44,805 bases of DNA from Ferrithrix thermotolerans DSM 19514 (GCA_945861025.1 CAMASN010000023.1:1-44805); one strand, 5' to 3'; shown: positions 17,201-25,164, counted from the first letter of the stretch. Numbers and translations are program-made. The notes: generated by a model from the sequence alone, not told the origin.

Positions 17201-17751
17201 TCGGCGACGGTAATGGTGACTTTGTTGATGACAACGTCGGTGAGTGGGCGATCGCCGCGAGCGGTTTGCACTGCATGCATTGCATCGAGGACCTCGAGGC
17301 CCTTCACGATCTGACCGAAGTGGTTGTACTGCGGCGGCAAGCCAACACCGCTGGCGCCGCTGATCAGGAAGAACTGGCTGCCGTTTGTATTGGGTCCGGC
17401 GTTCGCCATCGCGACGGAGCCAAGCTGGTAACGCTGCTTGACGGGCTCGTCGTTGAATTTGTAGCCGGGGCCACCGGTGCCAGTGCCGGTTGGGTCTCCG
17501 CCTTGGCACATGAAGCCGTTGATGATGCGGTGGAAGATGACGCCTTCGTAATAGTGGTTGAGCGCCAAGAACACGAAGTTGTTCACCGTGAGCGGAGCGT
17601 TGATCGCATCGAGAGCGATGACCATGGTGCCCATCGAGGTGTCCATCGTTGCGGTGTAGCGCTTCGAGGTATCGATGCCCATTTCTGGGGCTGAGCTGAA
17701 CTTTTGGCTGACAGGCGCAGAGCCGTCAAAGGGAGGAAAAGCGGAAGGCAT
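17197..17751 (-). CDS. Cyclophilin-type peptidyl-prolyl cis-trans isomerase
   Basis: 184 residues. Core motifs are all present: FHRIINGFMCQGG (73-85), DPTGTGTGGPGYKF (86-99), the active-site SQFFL (125-129) and HFGQIVKGLEVLD. It catalyses proline isomerisation during folding. There is no signal peptide, so it is cytosolic. The N-terminal 30 residues (MPSAFPPFDGSAPVSQKFSS and on) form a short extension before the first core strand, common in actinobacterial versions. A TAAGGT box lies 6 nt before the ATG, which could serve as a -10 for a leaderless mRNA; the overlapping AAGGTGG could instead act as a ribosome site. The DNA-glycosylase gene follows with a 4-nt overlap. Confidence 0.93.
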   Translation of the reverse strand: MPSAFPPFDGSAPVSQKFSSAPEMGIDTSKRYTATMDTSMGTMVIALDAINAPLTVNNFVFLALNHYYEGVIFHRIINGFMCQGGDPTGTGTGGPGYKFNDEPVKQRYQLGSVAMANAGPNTNGSQFFLISGASGVGLPPQYNHFGQIVKGLEVLDAMHAVQTARGDRPLTDVVINKVTITVAD

Positions 17752-17789
17752 GGCACCACCTTAACGCAGCGCCATGCCTACGCCCAGAA

Positions 17790-18518
17790 CTAGACAGTTG
17801 CCGTTTCTGCTTCTGCCGCTTCCGCCTTTTCTGAATTCAGGAACATGAACACCGCTGCACCAACCGCTGCGCCAACAAGTGGGAACACCACAAACGCCCA
17901 GAGTTGCTTGAACGCTTCGTTGCTCGGTGCTGCGAAGATCGCTGCGCCAAAGCTGCGTGCCGGGTTGACCGACGTGTTATCAATCGGGATTGAAATGAGG
18001 TGGATCAAAGCCAACGTGATACCGGCAACCAGACCGCCCATACCGACGCTGAACTTCTTGGTGGTGGTGAACAACACCACGATGACGAGCAACGCAGTGA
18101 AGACAATCTCGGCAATCGCGGCCGAGCCAAGGTTGTAACCGGCTGGCGAATGGATGCCGTAACCGTTCGAAGCAAATGAACCTCCACCGAAGTCGGAGTT
18201 CGAAGCCTTCACGATGCCCCAGATGATGAGTCCACCGAGCCACGCGCCAATGAGTTGACCAATGACCGCGGCAAGCGCATGCGCCCCGCTGATCTTGCGC
18301 GAGACCCACAAACCGAATGACACCGCAGGGTTGATGTGGCAACCGCTAATTGGCCCGATGACATAGGCCATGATGAGCAGGGAAAAGCCGAACGCCAGCG
18401 ACACGGCCAGCAATTTGGAGCCGCTGTCATCCATCAAAATGGCCGTACCGGGACCACCGAGCATGAGCACCGCGGTGCCAAGCACCTCGGCTCCCAAAAT
18501 GCGCGTGTTGATTTTCAC
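17790..18518 (-). CDS. aqpZ: Aquaporin Z-type water channel
   Basis: 242 residues with six membrane spans and both NPA boxes: GCHINPAVSFG (NPA 63-65) and NTSVNPARSFG (NPA 185-187). Residues H173, T182 and R188 occupy the spacing of the AqpZ selectivity filter (H174, T183, R189), and an aromatic Phe is available near residue 43. This points to water rather than glycerol transport. The segment HLISIPIDNTSVNPARS is nearly that of AqpZ. The start is GTG 18518 with AGGAGG seven nt upstream, so unlike many neighbours it has a leader. It is divergent from fdhD. Confidence 0.93.
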   Translation of the reverse strand: MKINTRILGAEVLGTAVLMLGGPGTAILMDDSGSKLLAVSLAFGFSLLIMAYVIGPISGCHINPAVSFGLWVSRKISGAHALAAVIGQLIGAWLGGLIIWGIVKASNSDFGGGSFASNGYGIHSPAGYNLGSAAIAEIVFTALLVIVVLFTTTKKFSVGMGGLVAGITLALIHLISIPIDNTSVNPARSFGAAIFAAPSNEAFKQLWAFVVFPLVGAAVGAAVFMFLNSEKAEAAEAETATV

Positions 18519-18599
18519 TCAGATACCTCCTGTAGGTGCGGCCGAGACGACCGCAGCGCGGCCTTCGCCCGGCAGCACGAAAACGTTAGGCATGTTCGC

Positions 18600-18605
18600 T
18601 ACTCT
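18600..18605 (+). promoter_or_regulatory. -10 box of fdhD
   Basis: TACTCT lies 6 nt before GTG 18612 (9 nt before ATG 18615). There is no ribosome site between, which is consistent with a leaderless mRNA. No clear -35 is visible. Confidence 0.4.
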
Positions 18606-18611
18606 CGGTAA

Positions 18612-19424
18612 GTGATGCCCCGTAGCCGCACCGACACTCTGCTCGTCACCCGTGTTACAGCGGGCGGATCACGGCGGCGCCAACCCGACGATCTCATCGT
18701 CGAGGAGCCAATGTCGATCCAGCTCGATGGCGTGCAGATCAGCACCACGATGCGTACGCCAGGCAACGACTACGAACTCGCCGTGGGCTTTTGCCACACC
18801 GAGGGAGCGCTCGGCGGCATGCCCGTCACCAGCGTTCGATACTGCGCAAATGGTTCAGCCGTAACCAGTGAGTTCAACGTTGTCACCGTAGAAACCGGCG
18901 GGCGCGCACCCACGCCAACGCCGCGCCTCGGCACCACGTCGAGCAGTTGCGGGCTGTGCGGTAACGACAGCATCGACCAACTCTGCAGCCAACTGGCTCC
19001 GCTCGACCCAGCCAACGCAGTTGCTTTCGACTTCGACACATTCCCCGACATTTGCGCACGGGTCCTCGCCAGCCAAGCCTTGTTCACGAGCACCGGCGCG
19101 GTTCACGGCGCAGCGGTGTTCGACGCACAGGGCAACATCTCGCTGACCCGAGAAGATGTCGGCCGCCACAATGCTGTCGACAAAGTGATCGGGCGAATGT
19201 TGCTTGATCATCAGTTACCTGCCACCGGGCTCGGACTATTTGTGAGTGGGCGATCCAGCTTTGAGATGGTGCAAAAAGCATGGGCCGGCGGCTTCAGCGT
19301 GCTCGTCAGCGTGAGCGCCCCTACGTCGCTGGCGGTGCAGACCGCGCGGCGCGCCAACCTGGTGCTTGCCGGGTTCGTGCGCTCCGATCGGCTCAACATC
19401 TATTCTCCCGAACGGCTCGACTGA
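18612..19424 (+). CDS. fdhD: Formate dehydrogenase accessory sulfurtransferase FdhD
   Basis: 270 residues from GTG 18612 (269 from ATG 18615). Family signatures are DDLIVEEPMSIQLDG, the sulfur-carrying CGLCG (Cys113 and Cys116), FTSTGAVHGAA, REDVGRHNAVDKVIG and SGRSSFEMVQKA. FdhD moves sulfur from a cysteine desulfurase to the molybdenum cofactor of formate dehydrogenase-type enzymes. No molybdoenzyme is encoded in this window, so its client lies elsewhere. The gene is divergent from aqpZ and followed 49 nt later by hemQ with its own promoter. Confidence 0.93.
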   Translation: MMPRSRTDTLLVTRVTAGGSRRRQPDDLIVEEPMSIQLDGVQISTTMRTPGNDYELAVGFCHTEGALGGMPVTSVRYCANGSAVTSEFNVVTVETGGRAPTPTPRLGTTSSSCGLCGNDSIDQLCSQLAPLDPANAVAFDFDTFPDICARVLASQALFTSTGAVHGAAVFDAQGNISLTREDVGRHNAVDKVIGRMLLDHQLPATGLGLFVSGRSSFEMVQKAWAGGFSVLVSVSAPTSLAVQTARRANLVLAGFVRSDRLNIYSPERLD

Positions 19425-19460
19425 CCGGGTCGGCGAATAGTGCTCGCACGCACAGGCCGG

Positions 19461-19466
19461 TAGCGT
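19461..19466 (+). promoter_or_regulatory. -10 box of leaderless hemQ mRNA
   Basis: TAGCGT lies 7 nt before ATG 19474, with no ribosome-binding sequence. This spacing decides between ATG 19474 and the upstream ATG 19465, which would overlap the -10 itself. Confidence 0.5.
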
Positions 19467-19473
19467 GCATGCC

Positions 19474-20160
19474 ATGTCGACCCAGTCCCAGCCCGTCGTT
19501 CCAAGTACGGGCCTCACGGTCCTGCACCTGTTCTGCCACAACTCCGAGCACCTTGATAACGAGGTGTTCACTGCTGGCATCAAGGCAGCCCAAGCCGAAG
19601 GCGCTCAGGTCATCACCGCCGCAATGCTCGGCCACAAGTGCGACGTCGCCATCATGGCGCTACACGCCGATATGCGCGTGCTGCGCCGCCTGCAGGCACG
19701 GGTGCAAGTTGCGGGCCTCACTGTGAGCGACAGCTACGTCTCGATCACCGAGGTCAGCGAATACGCCAAGAACATGCCAGCCGAAATGCTGCAGCCTCGT
19801 TTGTATCCGGTGCTTCCTCCCGAAGGCAAGCATGCGTTCTGTTTCTACCCAATGTCGAAGCGACGCGAGCAAGGCGCCAACTGGTTCACCTTGCCGTACG
19901 ACGAGCGTGTCGAGTTGATGCAAGACCATGGCAAGAGTGGGCGCACCTTTGCTGGCCGCATCGTGCAACTCATCACCGCATCGTCGGGTCTCGACGAGTT
20001 CGAGTGGGGCGTCACGCTGTTTGGCAACCATGTCGACGACCTTAAAGACGTGGTCTACACGATGCGCTTCGATCGGGCCTCGGCCATCTATGCCGACTTT
20101 GGCCAGTTCTACGTGGGCATGATTACACCGCCCGAGCAACTCTTCGCCGACTACAAGTAA
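19474..20160 (+). CDS. hemQ: Coproheme decarboxylase HemQ (ChdC), chlorite dismutase family
   Basis: 228 residues. The diagnostic core reads FCFYPMSKRREQGANWFTLPY, with Tyr125 at the position of the catalytic radical tyrosine. Next comes ELMQDHGKSGRTFAGRIVQLI, with His152 as likely proximal heme ligand, then EWGVTLFGN and MRFDRASAIYADFGQFYVG. HemQ uses H2O2 to decarboxylate coproheme III to heme b, the last step of the coproporphyrin-dependent heme route of monoderm bacteria. This supports an actinobacterial host. The start at 19474 follows the TAGCGT-N7-ATG geometry. It is convergent with the binding-lipoprotein gene, with 8 nt between stops. Confidence 0.92.
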   Translation: MSTQSQPVVPSTGLTVLHLFCHNSEHLDNEVFTAGIKAAQAEGAQVITAAMLGHKCDVAIMALHADMRVLRRLQARVQVAGLTVSDSYVSITEVSEYAKNMPAEMLQPRLYPVLPPEGKHAFCFYPMSKRREQGANWFTLPYDERVELMQDHGKSGRTFAGRIVQLITASSGLDEFEWGVTLFGNHVDDLKDVVYTMRFDRASAIYADFGQFYVGMITPPEQLFADYK

Positions 20161-20168
20161 CCCCGGGC

Positions 20169-21497
20169 TCAGCCCCCGCCTGCACTAACAGCGATCGACG
20201 ACTTATGAATGTCGCGGCCATCGGGATCAAAGATGAATTCCTCGAAGTCGGCACTCGACAGATCGCCGCTGAGTCCTAGTTGCAGCCGCCCACTTGGGCC
20301 GTCGTAGTCAATGTTGCGACCATCGGCAAGCAACGTGGCACACGCTACAAAGCTCAAACATGCCGACCCACCAACGCTGACAGCGCCAACCTCGTCGGCA
20401 ATAAGGTCCGCACGAGTGGAGCCACTTTGAAGTGCTGCGAGCATGAATAAATTCGCACAGTCAAAGGCCTGAGTCGCAAAGAGCCCAGAAGCCGACTCCT
20501 TGGTGAGCTCAGCAATGTCTGCGACGAGTTTGCCGCTTTCTCTTTCGTCGTCAGCAGTCACCACGTTCTGCGACACTCCGACGAGCTTGGCGCGCACCGC
20601 CTGGGCGATCGAGCCAAGGACTCCGATCGACATGGGGCGCCGCAGTGCATCGTTCACAACGATGTCACGGGGCTTCGCATCAGTGGCTTGCGCAAGCGCC
20701 ACCAACATGCGCGAACCGGCATCGGCGTCTCCAACGAGAGCGATCGCATCAGGCTGAGATGCCAACAACGCCTTGGCCTCAGGAGCGAACTCGTCGTCGT
20801 CAACGGTAAACCCAGCGAATTCGCTGACCTTGATGCTCCGCCGGCTGAGCGCTCGCTGCAACGCCTGCGCAAAGGGCCGCCCGTAGCCATCATCGACAAA
20901 GGTGATAGCAGCCGATTTCGAGCCCGTCTGCTCGATGGCTTCGGCCATTGCTTCGGCTTGCAAGCTGTCTGAGGCAATCGTTCGGAACAGCATGCTGCGT
21001 GAAGGAATGTTGTCGAGCGCCATGGTGGATGCGCTTGGAGAGCATGCGGCGATACCCGAACTAGCGATGGTCGATGCCAGCGAGATTGCAACGTTCGACG
21101 ACGCGGGTCCGACCACCACGTCGACCTGCGAGTCGACCAACTGTTGAAAGCTCGCGGCCGCCGACGCCGCATCGGAGCCTTCGTCGCGGATCACGAGTTC
21201 GACCGGTCGATCGCGAACTCCACCGTTGGCATTGGCCTGCGCAACGGCAACGCGTACCGCAGCCCGCGCCGACTGCCCGATGGCTGCTCCTTCGCCACTC
21301 GCTGGCAACAAAATGCCAACACGCAATATGCCATCGTCGGCCCTCACGCTTGGAACATTGGGCGCTGACGACTCGGGCGGAGCTGAAGACGTCGTTGCAC
21401 TAGGAGCAGCGCTGCACGCCGCCAAGACGGCGCCCAGCACAGCGATTCGGATCATCGGCACGTGCCTGAGCGACTTGGCCGAACGACGCGTGCTCAT
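20169..21497 (-). CDS. Receptor-type (LivK-like) solute-binding lipoprotein
   Basis: 442 residues from ATG 21497. The signal segment MIRIAVLGAVLAACSAAPS has a lipobox with Cys28. After a Ser/Pro/Ala linker comes a periplasmic-binding-protein type 1 fold: LRVGILLPASGEGAAIGQSA, ELVIRDEGSDAASAAA, VVVGPASSNVAISLASTIAS and FVDDGYGRPFAQALQRAL. This group binds amino acids or related solutes for ABC importers or serves as sensors. No permease or ATPase gene is adjacent, so its partner is unknown. The start is supported by TACACT 8 nt upstream. The frame is open to 21779, but that extension overlaps the divergent gene and has no homology. Confidence 0.85.
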   Translation of the reverse strand: MSTRRSAKSLRHVPMIRIAVLGAVLAACSAAPSATTSSAPPESSAPNVPSVRADDGILRVGILLPASGEGAAIGQSARAAVRVAVAQANANGGVRDRPVELVIRDEGSDAASAAASFQQLVDSQVDVVVGPASSNVAISLASTIASSGIAACSPSASTMALDNIPSRSMLFRTIASDSLQAEAMAEAIEQTGSKSAAITFVDDGYGRPFAQALQRALSRRSIKVSEFAGFTVDDDEFAPEAKALLASQPDAIALVGDADAGSRMLVALAQATDAKPRDIVVNDALRRPMSIGVLGSIAQAVRAKLVGVSQNVVTADDERESGKLVADIAELTKESASGLFATQAFDCANLFMLAALQSGSTRADLIADEVGAVSVGGSACLSFVACATLLADGRNIDYDGPSGRLQLGLSGDLSSADFEEFIFDPDGRDIHKSSIAVSAGGG

Positions 21498-21505
21498 GAG
21501 CCGCA

Positions 21506-21511
21506 AGTGTA
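21506..21511 (-). promoter_or_regulatory. -10 box of the binding-lipoprotein gene
   Basis: TACACT on the minus strand, 8 nt before ATG 21497, with no ribosome site. Predicted leaderless. Confidence 0.45.
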
Positions 21512-21559
21512 GGTGAGCAACCATTGAGGGATTCGCTACCACCGTGCGAGGATGTGCGG

Positions 21560-22027
21560 GTGAACGAATATCCGCAACTGCTCGCCGATGCAGTCGAGGC
21601 CGTTTTGGCCCAGTGGCTCGTGGGTTGCGTGATGAACACCGCTCGTCGAAATGGGTATCCGCATTCAGATCAGTTGTTGGCCGAGGCGCGTCAGATGGCT
21701 CAGTCCGCTGCGCCGGTGGTTCTGCGCGAGATGAACGAACTGTTGGCCACAGATGTCGATACCCAACGCAGCAATCCACTCAGTGTCTTACGGGCTGCTG
21801 TTCGCTACCCAACTTCGGTGCTACGCGCTGCTGGCGTCACGCCGCCGCATCGTGGCGACTTCTCGTTGCGGTCGTTTCCTGGCGACATCTACGACCTCAG
21901 TCCGGCAGCGTGGGGCGACGTCGACGAGTCGCTACAAGAACCTGGCCTCATCTGGGGGGCGTGGAAAGCCAAGACCGTTCTCGACCGTCGACGTCAACGA
22001 GATTCACCTGAGCACCGAGGCGAGTAA
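21560..22027 (+). CDS. Protein of unknown function, small and helical
   Basis: 155 residues from GTG 21560, which has GAGG eight nt upstream. GTG 21554, two codons earlier, is an alternative. I do not recognise the family. The N-terminal half is helical (ADAVEAVLAQWLVGCVMNTA, then AARQM-like segments). The middle is a basic stretch LSVLRAAVRYPTSVLRAAGV. The C-terminal part is FSLRSFPGDIYDLSPAAWGD, ending in a charged tail (KTVLDRRRQRDSPEHRGE). There is no signal peptide and no clear membrane span. Codon use matches its neighbours, with strong G/C at third positions. It is divergent from the binding lipoprotein and ends 62 nt before the Nudix gene. Confidence 0.7.
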   Translation: MNEYPQLLADAVEAVLAQWLVGCVMNTARRNGYPHSDQLLAEARQMAQSAAPVVLREMNELLATDVDTQRSNPLSVLRAAVRYPTSVLRAAGVTPPHRGDFSLRSFPGDIYDLSPAAWGDVDESLQEPGLIWGAWKAKTVLDRRRQRDSPEHRGE

Positions 22028-22076
22028 CTGCGTCATTTGGGTCGCTGCGATAGGACCTGCGTCATGACCCCTGCGG

Positions 22077-22082
22077 TAGGGT
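22077..22082 (+). promoter_or_regulatory. -10 box of leaderless Nudix mRNA
   Basis: TAGGGT lies 7 nt before GTG 22090, with no ribosome site. It would also serve the overlapping amidohydrolase gene. Confidence 0.5.
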
Positions 22083-22089
22083 CGCGCCC

Positions 22090-22791
22090 GTGAGTGACCC
22101 AAACCCACAGGACTTCACCCGAGATTTGGTTCGCTGGAGCGAAGCTCTCGCTGGCATTGCGCGCACAGGTCTGAGCTTTACCCAAAGCCTCTACGAGCGT
22201 GAGCGTTTCGAAGAAGTGCTTCACGTCGCAGGCGACATCAAAGCGGCCGCCGACGATGCCCTCGAGGTACGCCGCGAGCAAGACCACTTCATTCAGGAAT
22301 GGATGGAAAGCGTCGGCGAAGGTGTGCCCGGATACGTGACACCGAAGGTCGCAATCGGCGCCATTGTTGGCAACGACGAGGGCGAGATTCTGCTCGTTCA
22401 GCGCTCTGACAGCTTCATCTGGTTGTACCCAACCGGCTGGGCAGACGCCGGCTACTCGCCTGCAGAAGTCGTCGTCAAAGAAGTGCTCGAAGAAACCGGC
22501 ATCGAGTGCGAACCGGTGCAGATCATTGCTGTACTCGATGGCCAACGCATGGGCTTCACCCGCTTTGCGATGTACATGCTGTTGTTTCACTGTCGGGCCA
22601 CCGGCGGCGAACTCAAGCCGCATCCACTCGAGACCGCCGACGTTGGCTGGTTCTCACGCGACTCGTTGCCCGCCGGAGCCGCCGGTGCTTCCTGGTGGGG
22701 GCCGATGGCGTTCGCCGCTATCGATGGGCAGCCAATGGCGGCAATGTTCGAACCTCCGCGCTCACCCATCTGGCGCGGCGAACACCACTGA
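22090..22791 (+). CDS. Nudix hydrolase with N-terminal Nudix_N helical domain
   Basis: 233 residues. An N-terminal helical segment (about 8-55, RWSEALAGIARTGLSFTQSL and on) resembles the Nudix_hydro_N domain. The catalytic domain follows from PKVAIGAIVGNDEGEILLVQ. The Nudix box reads GYSPAEVVVKEVLEETGIE. Compared with GX5EX7REUXEEXGU it has K for R in REUXEE and the leading glycine shifted by one, but the EE pair that binds Mg2+ is intact. Such enzymes cleave nucleoside diphosphates linked to another group. Its stop shares a base with the next ATG (TGATG), so the amidohydrolase is probably translated with it. Confidence 0.88.
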   Translation: MSDPNPQDFTRDLVRWSEALAGIARTGLSFTQSLYERERFEEVLHVAGDIKAAADDALEVRREQDHFIQEWMESVGEGVPGYVTPKVAIGAIVGNDEGEILLVQRSDSFIWLYPTGWADAGYSPAEVVVKEVLEETGIECEPVQIIAVLDGQRMGFTRFAMYMLLFHCRATGGELKPHPLETADVGWFSRDSLPAGAAGASWWGPMAFAAIDGQPMAAMFEPPRSPIWRGEHH

Positions 22792-23858
22792 TGTCGGCCA
22801 CCACGCCTGGTCTGGTGTGCGCTCATCACCATCTCTACTCGTCGCTTGCGCGCGGTATGCCGGCTCCGCCTCAAAACCCCAACAACTTCTTGTCGATCCT
22901 GCAACAGGTGTGGTGGCGACTTGACGCTGCACTCGATCTCGAGATGCTCAAGTGGAGCGCGATGCTCGGAGCAGTCGAGGCGCTGCAAAGCGGCACCACT
23001 GCGATCATCGACCACCACGAAGGACCAAACGCGATCGAAGGCAGCCTTCAGGTCATTGCCGACGCGTGCACCCAAGTGGGTGTGCGCGTGGTGTGCGCCT
23101 ACGGCGTCACCGATCGCTGGCAGGACAACGGGGCTCTCTGGGACTCAGCACTTCCGCCAAGCGAGATGACCTCGGCCGCTGCGCGCGGACTCGCTGAGTG
23201 CGAACGATTCATTCGGGGCGGCGGACGCGGCATGGTGGGCATTCATGCAGCCTTCACCTGTAGCGATGAGACCCTTCAAGCGGCGGCCGATCTCGCCGAC
23301 GCGCTCGACGTAGGCGTTCACGTTCATGTTGGAGAAGGCGAGATCGACTCCAGTGCGGCTGCTCGACTCGACCATCTCACCGCAAGCAACTGGCTGCTCG
23401 TGCACGGCGTTCATCTCAATCAGTACCTCAGCGGAGCGTTGGCTCATAACCCGCGCAGCAACATGAACAACGCAGTCGGATATGCGTTTCCGGCGCAACG
23501 ACCAAACATGGTTGTTCTGGGCACCGATGGCATAGGCGCCGACATGCTCGAAGAGTTTCGCTTGGCCTATGTGGCCCACCGCGCCGACGATGTCACTGCG
23601 TCGCCCGAGACTGCGTGGCAGTGGCTCGCAAACGGCTGGCAGCTCGTTCCCGAGGCACTCTCAGACGAGGTCACCTGGAATTACGATCACGTCGATTCGC
23701 CGTGGCACGTGGCGTTCACGCCGGGCATCAGAGCGCTCGATGTCCGTAACGGCGATGGTGAACTATTGCTCGATAACGGCGTGTGCACACGAGTGGATAT
23801 CGCCGAGGTTCGCGCCAAAGCAGCCGAGCAAGCTGTGCGGCTGTTCAGCCGGCTATAG
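22791..23858 (+). CDS. SsnA-like amidohydrolase (metal-dependent deaminase family), N-terminally short
   Basis: 355 residues, against about 440 for SsnA/chlorohydrolase relatives. Homology starts almost at the first residue: PGLVCAHHHLYSSLARGMP, with metal ligands His12 and His14. It continues with QQVWWRLDAALDLEML, SGTTAIIDHHEGP, GIHAAFTCSDETLQ, VHVHVGEGE, LLVHGVHLN, HNPRSNMNNAVGYA and LGTDGIGADMLEEF, which holds the metal-binding Asp. The first 60 or so residues, which in relatives form half of the small beta-sandwich, are absent. The C-terminal strands are also shortened: there is no typical GxxADLxxxD. The upstream sequence is occupied by the Nudix gene, and the TGATG overlap fixes the start. 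The reaction is probably hydrolytic on a C-N bond of a purine- or pyrimidine-like compound; the substrate is unknown. Confidence 0.82.
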   Translation: MSATTPGLVCAHHHLYSSLARGMPAPPQNPNNFLSILQQVWWRLDAALDLEMLKWSAMLGAVEALQSGTTAIIDHHEGPNAIEGSLQVIADACTQVGVRVVCAYGVTDRWQDNGALWDSALPPSEMTSAAARGLAECERFIRGGGRGMVGIHAAFTCSDETLQAAADLADALDVGVHVHVGEGEIDSSAAARLDHLTASNWLLVHGVHLNQYLSGALAHNPRSNMNNAVGYAFPAQRPNMVVLGTDGIGADMLEEFRLAYVAHRADDVTASPETAWQWLANGWQLVPEALSDEVTWNYDHVDSPWHVAFTPGIRALDVRNGDGELLLDNGVCTRVDIAEVRAKAAEQAVRLFSRL

Positions 23859-23888
23859 CCATCGCATCGCCCTGCAGTCGACCCGCGG

Positions 23889-25079
23889 CTAGGGCCACTG
23901 CGCGAGGTCGGCGCGAGCGGCCGCAATGCCCTGCCACACCGACACGTCGTCGCTACCCAATGACCACAGCGCGATGCTCGCAAGATCTTGCCGCTCGGCC
24001 AACCACGCGCGTTGATGCACCGCCTGCGCGTCGGCGTACCAAACCACACGGTTTGCAGTGCACGACGTGGGCGCCCCGGCGGCATCTATTCCGGTCACCG
24101 TTTCGGCGTAGGTAAACGTGCGCTCGGCGTGAGCCATATCCCACGTAGGCACAATGCCTTTACTCGCAGCAAGTTCGGCAGCCGACTTCGTCGACAGGTT
24201 CTTGCGGCGCGGCTTGTTGTCAACTGGGCACACGCCAACGGTGTTCACAACCCAGTCGTATCCGTACACAGGGACGCCAAGGATGATGCGTTCACGTGGC
24301 ACCATCGAGCGCGTCGCAGCAACAACCCTGGTGACCCAGTCGAGTGGTGCTATCGGACCGGGCAACGAGGTGCTGAAGTCATACGCCATCACACGAATGT
24401 GATCGACGATCTTGCCCATCGCCGCGTAGTCATAGACCCAGTAGCCACTGTCATTGGTGCGTTTGTTGTCGTACACGGGTGGCACGCTGACCGTGAGGCT
24501 CTTGTTCGAAGCATGCAACGATTTCGACAGCTCGGTAAGAAAGGCAATCCAGTTCGGACGCGTCGCAGCCCACGTGGCTTTGCCGTCGTTGAAGGCAAAG
24601 TTCTCGTAGTCGAGATCGACACCATCAACATCGCTAGCGATTGCGAACTGGGTCACCGCTTCGACATGCACGGCGCGTGTGGCAGGGTCGGCGAGGATCG
24701 CAGCCATTTCGCGTGGTTGAGTGGCGTCGATGATCGAGGCCACGAACTCGACGCCGGCGGCTCTCGCATCTCGCTTGAGAACAAGCGGAGCGTTGGGATC
24801 CATCGTTGCGTATGGCTTCACTGCGTCGGCCGCATCGGTGAAGTATCCGAACATTGAGATATCGCCGAACACGGCGGCATTGGCGTTGAACGACGCCAAT
24901 GCCGAGTCGGCTTGCCAATACGGCGCCCATCCTGAGACGGTGATCGGTGGCCCCGATCGCTTCCATCGACCGGTATCCGTAAAGCCGTATGCAACAACCG
25001 CTGTCAGTATCAGTGCGGCGACAACGCAGAAAGACACGAGACGATTGGTACTGGATTTCGCCTCCCGCGGACCGTCCAT
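23889..25079 (-). CDS. Glycoside hydrolase family 18-like protein, membrane-anchored
   Basis: 396 residues. One N-terminal membrane span (about 13-33, VSFCVVAALILTAVVAYGF) would anchor an outside-facing domain. The barrel shows ISMFGYFTDAADAV, then the GH18 signature DxxDxDxE as D152-G-V-D155-L-D157-Y-E159, with E159 as candidate acid/base. VMAYDFSTSLPGP, LGVPVYGYDW and the final SIALWSLGSDD follow. The pattern resembles spore/cell-wall GH18 proteins of the YaaH/SleL type as much as chitinases, so a cell-wall N-acetylglucosamine substrate is likely. ATG 25079 lies exactly 7 nt after TACCGT. The frame extends to 25223 through a 12-bp repeat, but this is upstream of the promoter. Confidence 0.82.
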   Translation of the reverse strand: MDGPREAKSSTNRLVSFCVVAALILTAVVAYGFTDTGRWKRSGPPITVSGWAPYWQADSALASFNANAAVFGDISMFGYFTDAADAVKPYATMDPNAPLVLKRDARAAGVEFVASIIDATQPREMAAILADPATRAVHVEAVTQFAIASDVDGVDLDYENFAFNDGKATWAATRPNWIAFLTELSKSLHASNKSLTVSVPPVYDNKRTNDSGYWVYDYAAMGKIVDHIRVMAYDFSTSLPGPIAPLDWVTRVVAATRSMVPRERIILGVPVYGYDWVVNTVGVCPVDNKPRRKNLSTKSAAELAASKGIVPTWDMAHAERTFTYAETVTGIDAAGAPTSCTANRVVWYADAQAVHQRAWLAERQDLASIALWSLGSDDVSVWQGIAAARADLAQWP

Positions 25080-25086
25080 CTCTGTC

Positions 25087-25092
25087 ACGGTA
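25087..25092 (-). promoter_or_regulatory. -10 box of leaderless GH18-like mRNA
   Basis: TACCGT on the minus strand, 7 nt before ATG 25079. The hexamer is identical to both -10 boxes between the Crp-like gene and ispD. Confidence 0.5.
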
Positions 25093-25128
25093 GTTGGCTC
25101 AGGCTGGCCTAAACAGCCACCGCTTCGG

Positions 25129-25164
25129 CAGCGATCTCGGCAGCGATCTCGGCAGCGATCTCGG
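25129..25164. repeat. Three perfect 12-bp tandem repeats
   Basis: The unit CAGCGATCTCGG is repeated at 25129-25140, 25141-25152 and 25153-25164 without change. It lies between the divergent GH18-like and LLM oxidoreductase promoters, upstream of both -10 boxes. In the open minus-strand frame it would encode RDRC repeats, but that part precedes the likely start. It may be a slippage product or a cluster of binding sites. Confidence 0.8.

Noticed and set aside
17201-17509. N-terminal extension of the YcaQ-like protein opposite the cyclophilin reading frame
   Set aside because: It lies entirely inside the cyclophilin gene on the same strand in another frame and shows no similarity. The family N-terminus coincides with TTG 17200.
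20160-20180. GGGC-TCA-GCCC hairpin between hemQ and the binding-lipoprotein gene
   Set aside because: The stem is only 4 bp with a 3-nt loop and no T-run; too weak to call a terminator.
21498-21779. N-terminal extension of the binding lipoprotein
   Set aside because: It would bury the lipobox more than 100 residues inside the protein and overlap the divergent gene. TACACT-N8-ATG 21497 gives a better start.
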